Below the pieces are notes generated by a model that was given only the letters and a program-made list of their open reading frames with translations, was not told the origin of the DNA and made no database searches. A stretch of DNA of 40,745 nucleotides, taken from assembly GCA_011321845.1 (NCBI GenBank), contig DROQ01000148.1, positions 1-40,745 on the forward strand. Direction: 5' to 3'. Origin of the DNA: Planctomycetota bacterium (GTDB lineage: Bacteria; Planctomycetota; UBA1135; GCA-002748355). The translations under genes were made by a program, and so were the position numbers. This document shows, in pieces, positions 34,546 to 40,745 of the stretch. How positions within the stretch are numbered: position 1 is the stretch's first letter; every line of letters starts with the position of its first letter.

Positions 34546-35405
34546 TTTCTCCCTCTTCCTCCGGTGCTCCCTCTCCCTCCGGCATCCCACCCCAGAATCC
34601 CCAGCAAGGGAACAACAACGAGACCGGGGGAGACCGGGACCCTTTTGACATCGGCTGGAAAGAACGCCTCCTCGTCCTCGGTTCCGTTCTCGGAGGCATC
34701 ATCGCCCTTATCGTTTTGGGCCTGATCTTCGACCCCGAGAGGACCCACACCCTCCTCATCCTGATCCCTTCCTCCTTCTTCGTTCTGGGCAAGTTCCTCC
34801 CCCTCGCGAGCCTGGAGAAAGGCTGGGGATTCGGCCCCTACGAACTGGGCTTTGTGATCTGGATCATGGACACGATCACAGTCATCCTTCTGGTCTACTC
34901 CTTCCAGATCCTGTACCGGATTCCCTGGGTCCGAAGGTCCCTCGAGAAAATCCATCACAACGCCGAACTCGTCCTCCACGCATTTCCCATCCTTCAGAGG
35001 ATCACCTTGGTCGGAGTGGTGCTCTTCGTCCTCTTTCCGATCGCAGGGACCGGGGCCATCGGCGGCTCCTTCATTGGGATGATCCTGGGCTTCCACCGCT
35101 TCACCTTGCTCACCTGCGTCAGTATCGGTGGATTCCTGGGAGGCATGGGCATGGCCTACGCCACCGTCCACTTCCGCTCGGCCGTGGAGACTCTCCAGAA
35201 ATACCAGAGCAGCCCTCTCCTCATCGGCGCGTTGATCGGAGTCCTCGTGCTCCTGTTTCTACTTCTCACAAGGGCCTATCAAAAAGCCCTCAAGAAGGCC
35301 AAGGAGGAGCGAGGACAGGCCACAAACCTCCAGGAATCGATGGCAAGGAACCGGACCAGGCGCTCCAAGAAACTCGCCGCCCATCCCGATGAACCGGGAT
35401 CATGA
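34485..35405 (+). CDS. Small multi-drug export family membrane protein (start uncertain)
   Basis: The frame encodes about four or five membrane helices in its last ~280 residues. They include FPIAGTGAIGGSFIGMILGF (~190-210), characteristic of the Sm_multidrug_ex family (PF06695), and a basic C-terminal tail. Transport substrate is not established for most members. The only conventional start is TTG 34485, which lies inside the tRNA-Phe gene and is unlikely to be used once the tRNA is processed. No ATG, GTG or TTG occurs in frame between the tRNA and the first helix. ATT 34545 or another non-standard codon may serve. The stop overlaps the convergent gene by 6 bases. Confidence 0.7.
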   Translation: MVEHSTENAGVGGSNPPLPTISPSSSGAPSPSGIPPQNPQQGNNNETGGDRDPFDIGWKERLLVLGSVLGGIIALIVLGLIFDPERTHTLLILIPSSFFVLGKFLPLASLEKGWGFGPYELGFVIWIMDTITVILLVYSFQILYRIPWVRRSLEKIHHNAELVLHAFPILQRITLVGVVLFVLFPIAGTGAIGGSFIGMILGFHRFTLLTCVSIGGFLGGMGMAYATVHFRSAVETLQKYQSSPLLIGALIGVLVLLFLLLTRAYQKALKKAKEERGQATNLQESMARNRTRRSKKLAAHPDEPGS

Positions 35406-37307
35406 TCCGAACTGGCTGATCCCAAAGGCCTTGAGCTTGCGATAGAGACTGCTCCGCCCGATCCCAAGGATCTTGGCCGCTTGGGGTTTGTTTCCCCCCG
35501 ACTTTTTCAGTGCTTCGAGGATGGCTTTTTTCTCGGCCTCCCTCTTCCTCGTGGGCAAATGCGGAAGAAGGATTCTCGGCTCTTCCTTGGGCTGGGGAAG
35601 AGAGTCTCCCAGCCCTTCCCCCACCTGGGACCTCCCTCCCCCCCGCCGGGTCCTCTTTGTCCGATAACGGAGGAGGTCCCGGGGTAAATCCTCGACCTGG
35701 AGAACCGGCCCCGGAGCGATCGCCATCGCGCGAACGAACACATTTTCCAATTCCCGGACGTTCCCAGGCCAGTCATGGGCTTCGAAGATCGCGAGAACCT
35801 CACGAGAGATGCCTATGAAATCTTTTTGAACCTCGGAGAGGAGTTGGTGCTTCTTTAAAAAATGCTCCGCCAGACGAGGGAGGTCCTCAGGCCTCTCCCG
35901 AAGGGAAGGAATGTAAATCGAGACGACATCCAGGCGGTACAGAAGGTCCGCGCGGAAGGTCCCCTCCCGCACCATCTTCTTGAGGTCCTTGTTGGTGGCG
36001 AAGACCAACCGTGTCTTCACATTCCGAACCTCGCTGCTCCCCACGGGACGCACTTCCCCGGATTCCAAAAACCTCAGGAGCTTGGCCTGGATCGGCAGGG
36101 GCATCTCCCCGATCTCGTCCAGGAAAAGGGTCCCCCCCTCGGCCCTGGCAAAGAGCCCAAGGCTCCCCTGGGTGGCCCCCGAGAACGCCCCCTGGACATG
36201 CCCAAAGAACTCGCTCTCGGCGAGATCCTTGGGAATCGCCCCGCAATGCACGGGAACAAACGGCCCATGCGCCCGGGGGCCGTCGTAGTGGAGGGCACGA
36301 GCCACAAGTTCTTTTCCCGTTCCACTCTCCCCCCGAACCAACACCGGGACATTGGATCCCCGGAGCTGGTTCACCGCACGATGGATTTTGGCGACCGGAG
36401 CGGAGGTTCCAACGAAGTTGGAGATCTGGTAGCGCCCGTGCAGCTCGGCCTTGAGGGTTTGGATCTCTCCTTGGAGGTCCTCCACCAGATCTTCTACAAC
36501 CCTCATGGTGGACTCCTCTAACACCCGCTGCTGCTCGGTAATATCCCTCAGGTAGTAGAGGGTCTCCGGGACATCACTCACCAAAGGGCTCTTCTCGACT
36601 TCAAAGAGCCTTCGACCTTCGCAGGTTTCCAGCCAGATCGGTTCCTTCGCCCCACTCTTCTCCTCTTGGACAGCAAGCAATCCGGCGAGAGGTCCATGCT
36701 GAAGGGGAGTCTGCCGCTCGATCGGGCCGAACAAGCGGGAGCACTCCTGGTTGGCGGAGAGGATCCAACCCCCGTCCGAGACCAGGACCACAGCAGCCGG
36801 GATCCCCTGCACAACACGCTCGAAGAGATCTCGCTGGTTCTTGAGTTCCTGGAAGGTCTCCTGGAGGACCTTGGTCCGCTCATCCACCAGGATACGAAGG
36901 CGCTCGTTGGTCAGCTGCGCCCCCTGGATCGCTTTGCGAAGCTTGAGGAGCATTTGAACGCGGGCAAGCAGCTCCCGCGAATCGACCGGCTTTCGCAAGA
37001 AATCGCTGGCTCCCGATTGGAAGGCCTGGACGAGATCCTCCGTCCCCCCGCGCTCCGCAGTCATAAAAAGAATGGGCGTGTCCGGAAGCCCGAAATCCTC
37101 CCGGATGTTCCTGCAAAGTTCGTAGCCACTGATTCCCGGCAGGACGACATCCAGCAGGTAGAGATCGAAGGGACCTCTCTCCTGGATCTCCCTCAGGGCA
37201 GCCTCCCCCGACTCCGCCGTGGAAACCGAGTAACCCGCGGCTTCGAGGCTCCTTCGGGTCAAGGCCAGGATCTCAACCTGGTCATCCACGACGAGGATTC
37301 GGATCAT
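35400..37307 (-). CDS. NtrC-family response regulator with PAS domain (sigma-54 activator)
   Basis: 635 residues from ATG 37307, with AGAGGA 9 bases upstream (GTG 37343 is an alternative). A receiver domain spans ~1-120, with D8, D9, phospho-acceptor D53, T83 and K106. A coiled-coil and a PAS domain follow (~165-280). The sigma-54 AAA+ domain has GESGTGK332E and a FLDEIGEM Walker B. The sigma-54 contact loop reads GAFSGA instead of GAFTGA, a conservative change. The C-terminal Fis-type helix-turn-helix is NKPQAAKILGIGRSSLYRKLKAFG. It activates sigma-54 promoters in response to phosphorylation. No histidine kinase is adjacent, so it is an orphan regulator. Confidence 0.92.
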   Translation of the reverse strand: MIRILVVDDQVEILALTRRSLEAAGYSVSTAESGEAALREIQERGPFDLYLLDVVLPGISGYELCRNIREDFGLPDTPILFMTAERGGTEDLVQAFQSGASDFLRKPVDSRELLARVQMLLKLRKAIQGAQLTNERLRILVDERTKVLQETFQELKNQRDLFERVVQGIPAAVVLVSDGGWILSANQECSRLFGPIERQTPLQHGPLAGLLAVQEEKSGAKEPIWLETCEGRRLFEVEKSPLVSDVPETLYYLRDITEQQRVLEESTMRVVEDLVEDLQGEIQTLKAELHGRYQISNFVGTSAPVAKIHRAVNQLRGSNVPVLVRGESGTGKELVARALHYDGPRAHGPFVPVHCGAIPKDLAESEFFGHVQGAFSGATQGSLGLFARAEGGTLFLDEIGEMPLPIQAKLLRFLESGEVRPVGSSEVRNVKTRLVFATNKDLKKMVREGTFRADLLYRLDVVSIYIPSLRERPEDLPRLAEHFLKKHQLLSEVQKDFIGISREVLAIFEAHDWPGNVRELENVFVRAMAIAPGPVLQVEDLPRDLLRYRTKRTRRGGGRSQVGEGLGDSLPQPKEEPRILLPHLPTRKREAEKKAILEALKKSGGNKPQAAKILGIGRSSLYRKLKAFGISQFGS

Positions 37308-37570
37308 TCCAACACTGTCCTCTGAAATTGAAGGGGCCTTCACACCGAGGGACCGCCCGACTTCCTGGAGACTGGTTCCGGCAATTCACCGGGAAGAACC
37401 AATGTCCTGAACCATGCGAGCCTGGGGTCCCAGGTTTTCCTGAGGGCCGAGAGAGAGAGAATTCAGACACACCTTGAGGATCCCGGAACACGGCGGAACA
37501 ATGCAAGGATCAGTGGGGGGGAGCCAAGGAATGTCCGCCCCGAGTATATGGAGCACCAGAGAGAACGCCA

Positions 37571-38638
37571 GTGCCCAAGGAAAACGGCATATTCATTCAG
37601 GGGAACCCCGAAGACGTCCTCGTCCTCGGGATTGAATCATCATGCGACGAAACCGCAGTGGCAGTGGTCCGCGGCGGGAAGGAGATCCTGAGCAATGAGA
37701 TCTTCTCCCAGGCGAGCCTCCACGCCGAACACGGAGGAGTCGTCCCCGAGCTGGCGGGGAGGAGTCACCTGGAACGCATCCTTCCCCTCGTCCAACGCGC
37801 CCTGGAAAAGGCGGGTGTGGAGAAAGAGGAACTCGGCGGCATCGCCGTAACCAACCGCCCCGGCCTCATCGGCTGCCTGCTTGTAGGCCTGTCCGTAGCA
37901 AAGACTTTGGCCCTCAGCCTGGGGATCCCTCTGATCGGCGTGGATCACATCCAGGCCCATATCCACGCGAGTTTTTTGGCGGACCCCGGATTGAAACCAC
38001 CCCTCGTGGTCCTGGTTGCCTCGGGAGGACACACCAGCCTTTATTCTGTGGAAAGGGAGGGAGAGGGTGTCCTCCTTGGACAAACGCGGGATGACGCTGC
38101 GGGTGAAGCCTTGGACAAGGCGGCCGCGATGCTGGGGCTCGGATATCCTGGAGGCCCCGCCATCGAGAAGGCCGCCCAGGGAGGCGACCCCAGCGCGCTC
38201 GCCCTTCCCAGGGGAACCCTGGACAAAAAGAGCCTCGACCTCTCCTTCTCCGGCCTCAAGACCTCCCTCCTCTACCACCTAAGGGGCCCCGGGATCCAGA
38301 GGCCCTTCCCCGAGTTGAGCGGGGAAGAGCAGCGTGACCTGGCAGCATCCTTCCAGGAGGCGGTCATGGACACCCTCTGCACAAAGTTGGAGCGCGCCGC
38401 CCTTCTCCATCCAGAGGCCGCCATCTCGGTTGGAGGGGGAGTCGCGGCCAACAAACGCCTGCGGGAAAAAATCGCCCAGAGCAAGATCCTTCGGGGGCGC
38501 AGACTGGCTTTCCCCCCGCTCGCCCTCTGTGGAGATAACGCTGCCATGATCGCCGGGTTAGGACATCTGCTCCTCAGTCGGGGAGAGCGCTCCGACCTCG
38601 GCCTCGAGGCCAGGGCGAGGAGTCGAGCGCAGATTTGA
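37571..38638 (+). CDS. tsaD: tRNA N6-adenosine threonylcarbamoyltransferase TsaD
   Basis: 355 residues from GTG 37571; no in-frame ATG is available near the start. ASKHA-fold motifs are present: LGIESSCDETA, HAEHGGVVPELAGRSH with the metal-binding His residues, VASGGHTSLY, DDAAGEALDKAA, GGPAIEKAA, SFSGLKT and CGDNAAMIA. It transfers the threonylcarbamoyl group to A37 of ANN-decoding tRNAs with TsaB and TsaE. The product t6A is the substrate of MtaB encoded at 13.2 kb. It is followed 72 bases later by carA. Confidence 0.95.
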   Translation: MPKENGIFIQGNPEDVLVLGIESSCDETAVAVVRGGKEILSNEIFSQASLHAEHGGVVPELAGRSHLERILPLVQRALEKAGVEKEELGGIAVTNRPGLIGCLLVGLSVAKTLALSLGIPLIGVDHIQAHIHASFLADPGLKPPLVVLVASGGHTSLYSVEREGEGVLLGQTRDDAAGEALDKAAAMLGLGYPGGPAIEKAAQGGDPSALALPRGTLDKKSLDLSFSGLKTSLLYHLRGPGIQRPFPELSGEEQRDLAASFQEAVMDTLCTKLERAALLHPEAAISVGGGVAANKRLREKIAQSKILRGRRLAFPPLALCGDNAAMIAGLGHLLLSRGERSDLGLEARARSRAQI

Positions 38639-38710
38639 AGAGAGATCCAGGGAAGGGTCTTGCCGGAAGCGTCCTCCAAGGTCATCCTCTGGCGCCGGGA
38701 ATCCTGGATC

Positions 38711-39850
38711 ATGAAGAAAAGAGCCGACGCGAGGTTAGTTTTAGAAGATGGAACCGTCCTTTTGGGCCGTTCGGCCGGAGCCGAAGGAGAGGCCACCGGG
38801 GAACTCGTCTTCAACACCGCTCTGAGCGGCTACCAGGAGATCCTGACCGACCCCAGCTACCACGGACAGGTCATCCTCATGACCTACCCCCTGATCGGAA
38901 ACTACGGGATCGCGCCCGGGGACGACGAGTCCGGCAGGCCCGGGGCCGCAGGGCTCGTTGTCAGAGAGATGAGCCGGATCGCGAGCAACTACCGAGCAGG
39001 AACCTCCCTCCCGGCCTATCTCAGGGACCAGGGAGTCGTGGCCATCGACCAGGTGGACACGCGCTTTTTGACCCGCAAGGTCCGAACAGGCGGAGCCATG
39101 CGGGTCCTCCTCTCCACCGACACGGAGGCCAGCGACGAAGAACTGGTCGCTCGCTGCAAGAAGAGCCCCTCCTTGGAAGGACGTGACCTCGTTCAAGAAG
39201 TCACCCGCAAAGAAGAGCAAAACTGGGACCAAGGTTTTCTCACCGACCTCGATCCACGGGAGGAGTTTTCTCATTCCCCTCGTCCCAGGATTCCCATTGT
39301 CGCGGTGGACTGCGGCATCAAACGAAACATCCTCCGCTGCCTGGTGGAGACCGGTTTCGACATCCGGGTTGTCCCCGCCCACACCAAGGCCGAGGACATC
39401 CTGAGCACAGGCCCCAAAGGGATCTTCCTCTCCAACGGACCCGGAGATCCAAGCGCTGTCCCCTATCTCGTCGAGACCGTCCGCAAACTCATCTTCGACC
39501 ACTCCATGACGACCTTCGGGATTTGCCTTGGGCATCAGATCCTTGCCCAGGTCCTGGGCGCCAAAACCTTCAAGATGAAGTTCGGGCACCACGGTGGCAA
39601 CCATCCCGTCAGGGATCTCCGAAGCGGTCGCATCCATATCACCTCCCAGAACCATTCCTTCGCCGTGGATCCCGACACTCTCCCCGACTCGGTGGAAATC
39701 ACTCACCTCAACCTCAACGACCAGTCCATCGAAGGGATCGCCCACAGGGAGCTGCCCGTTTGGTCCGTCCAACACCACCCCGAGGCGAGTCCCGGACCTC
39801 ACGACGCGATGGGGCTGTTCCAGGCTTTTTACGAGCGCCTGAGCCAGTAG
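38711..39850 (+). CDS. carA: Carbamoyl-phosphate synthase small (glutaminase) subunit
   Basis: 379 residues from ATG 38711, which aligns with the usual CarA start (ARLVLEDGTVLLGRS); TTG 38660 would add 17 non-conserved residues. The N-terminal domain has ELVFNTALSGYQEILTDPSY and the class I glutaminase domain has LSNGPGDPSAV. The catalytic nucleophile is C272 in GICLGHQ, with H356 and E358 in QHHPEASPGP. It supplies ammonia for carbamoyl phosphate in arginine and pyrimidine synthesis. carB is not adjacent. Confidence 0.95.
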   Translation: MKKRADARLVLEDGTVLLGRSAGAEGEATGELVFNTALSGYQEILTDPSYHGQVILMTYPLIGNYGIAPGDDESGRPGAAGLVVREMSRIASNYRAGTSLPAYLRDQGVVAIDQVDTRFLTRKVRTGGAMRVLLSTDTEASDEELVARCKKSPSLEGRDLVQEVTRKEEQNWDQGFLTDLDPREEFSHSPRPRIPIVAVDCGIKRNILRCLVETGFDIRVVPAHTKAEDILSTGPKGIFLSNGPGDPSAVPYLVETVRKLIFDHSMTTFGICLGHQILAQVLGAKTFKMKFGHHGGNHPVRDLRSGRIHITSQNHSFAVDPDTLPDSVEITHLNLNDQSIEGIAHRELPVWSVQHHPEASPGPHDAMGLFQAFYERLSQ

Positions 39851-40514
39851 TCTGCCAGACTTTGGACCTCCCTCCTCTCCGACTGGAGCCACCCTTTTCA
39901 TCGCTCGACTCGGAATCGTCACAGGGGCTTGCCCTCGGGCACCTTCGTGCGAAGTCGGCCAAAGCCCTAGAGGGATTCCGTCGGACCGAACAAGGAGAAC
40001 CCTGGCGGGATGGGAGAGGCGAGCGAGGGCGGGATTTGCTCCCCCCGCTCTTTTGTCGAAACGGGCCAACAGGTTCGTCTTCTCCCCGAGAAAGAAGGGA
40101 AAAACTTGGGGAACAATCAGGTAGGCGTCTTGAAGGAGATGGAAGAAGGTATTGTCCTATAGACCGCCTTCCATCTTAGGAGTCAGTCGATCTGACTTTT
40201 CAAAAAAAAGGAGATCGACAGACTCCTAGCAGAGGGAGAAAAACCAGGTTTTTCTGCGAGCTCCTAGTGGCTGGTTTTGAAAGGTTCCTGGGTGGCTGGT
40301 TTTGGGTGACCGGTGACAATCTTGGACAGCACTGATGCTTCCCAAATCAAATGGACAGATTTGAAGCACATTTGATTACAACCTCTATTCGAAAACGGAC
40401 AACGACTTTACCGGATGATCAGTTGATCGCTTTCAAAAGTTCCTATGCGGGAATTTCACAACAACCAAAATCCATCATGGATTTTAGATATCCAAAAAGG
40501 TTGATTAGGTCATT
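39851..40514. other. Gene-free, hairpin-rich stretch
   Basis: No convincing gene. From left to right it holds inverted-repeat copy 2, then a 17-base inverted repeat with one mismatch (40177-40193 and 40212-40228, 18-base loop). A small AGAAAAA/TTTTTCT hairpin lies near 40240. A 13-base direct repeat GTGGCTGGTTTTG is at 40267-40279 and 40292-40304. GC content falls sharply from about 40180 onward. Confidence 0.6.
39903..39981. repeat. Inverted-repeat element, copy 2
   Basis: This aligns along its whole length with 15399-15476, sharing CGAAGTCGGCCAAAGCCC in the right arm and the CTCGG flank. The left arm has diverged, so the hairpin is imperfect. It lies 53 bases after the carA stop, as copy 1 lies after a methyltransferase gene. 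Confidence 0.7.
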
Positions 40515-40745
40515 TCATTTTGGGCCATTGGGGAGTTCCTCCCATTTTGGAACAAAAACCAAAGCAGGGTTAACCTCCCAGCCCTCCCAGTAATATTTCC
40601 TCTTTTTAAAGATTTCTTTTGCAGTGAATTGCGTCTTAAACCTCTTCCCGTCCACATGGACACTCAAAAGAAAAGAATCTCCCTTTAAAGTCCGCGGATC
40701 GACAAAAAACCAAATAAAGAGATTCCCAAATTGATCCACATGGGC
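40515..40745 (-). CDS. Unknown protein, C-terminal part (runs off the right edge)
   Basis: About 76 residues are visible, in a frame open to the right edge: NLFIWFFVDPRTLKGDS, FLLSVHVDGKRFKTQF, KYYWEGWEVNPALVFVPKW. The regular strand-like pattern and aromatic residues look genuinely coding, but I do not recognise a family. Base composition is much lower in GC than the rest of the window, which suggests acquired DNA. The true start lies beyond the window. Confidence 0.55.
   Translation of the reverse strand, partial: AHVDQFGNLFIWFFVDPRTLKGDSFLLSVHVDGKRFKTQFTAKEIFKKRKYYWEGWEVNPALVFVPKWEELPNGPK

Noticed and set aside
40351-40593. 80-residue plus-strand frame in the low-GC right edge
   Set aside because: It overlaps the more protein-like minus-strand frame, has no ribosome site and shows no recognisable pattern.

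Overview
The window is GC-rich bacterial chromosome. It most resembles a planctomycete (Planctomycetota). That assignment is an inference from gene content: large membrane-anchored proteins with prenyltransferase/squalene-oxidase-type repeats, secreted proteins with a C-terminal domain ending in a Ser/Asn-Pro-Val motif, HEAT and TPR proteins, and many starts without a clear Shine-Dalgarno. No rRNA or other phylogenetic marker is present apart from rpsT and a few housekeeping enzymes. Base composition drops in the last ~550 bases and is lower around 15.5-16.3 kb.

Region 1 (1-13.2 kb) is mostly a surface-polysaccharide and cell-envelope locus on the minus strand. It holds the N-terminal part of a Wzx/MOP-type flippase, a methyltransferase-like/TPR protein, a glycosyltransferase fused to a nucleotidyltransferase, an alkaline-phosphatase-superfamily enzyme and a GT-C-like membrane protein. 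Between them on the plus strand lie a secreted purple-acid-phosphatase-like enzyme, a selenoprotein, a secreted HEAT-repeat protein and a Cu/Zn-efflux-type permease. A 13-base word, GGGGGACACCCAT, recurs about ten times here, in genes (all three frames) and between genes, and was not found in the remaining 27 kb.

The most striking single gene is at 8321-9058. A glycine/sarcosine/betaine-reductase-B-like protein is interrupted by one in-frame TGA at 8801. The TGA lies exactly where the family carries Sec/Cys before Pro-x-Cys, and a 7-bp hairpin with a G-containing loop follows 10 bases downstream. It reads as a selenoprotein, not as two genes.

Region 2 (13.2-23.8 kb) carries mtaB and a methyltransferase (4-base overlap), a degenerate low-GC stretch, a putative lipoprotein, an alpha/beta-hydrolase-fold protein that has lost its nucleophile and acid residues, rnc, mfd and a SurA-like chaperone (4-base overlap with mfd).

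Region 3 (23.9-31.0 kb) has two tandem, very similar membrane proteins with a TonB-like N-terminal helix (Ser-x3-His), an acidic Pro/Glu linker and an alpha/alpha-toroid repeat domain. They are separated by a good rho-independent terminator. Convergent to them is icmF (fused isobutyryl-CoA mutase), followed by rpsT.

Region 4 (31.0-40.7 kb) is mainly housekeeping: a TPR protein with a tandemly duplicated 3' end, def, ribF, tRNA-Phe(GAA), a small-multidrug-export-family membrane protein with no normal start codon, an orphan NtrC-type response regulator, tsaD and carA. The right edge is an AT-richer, hairpin-rich stretch ending in a partial unknown gene. A related inverted-repeat element occurs downstream of both the 14.7-15.3 kb methyltransferase and carA.
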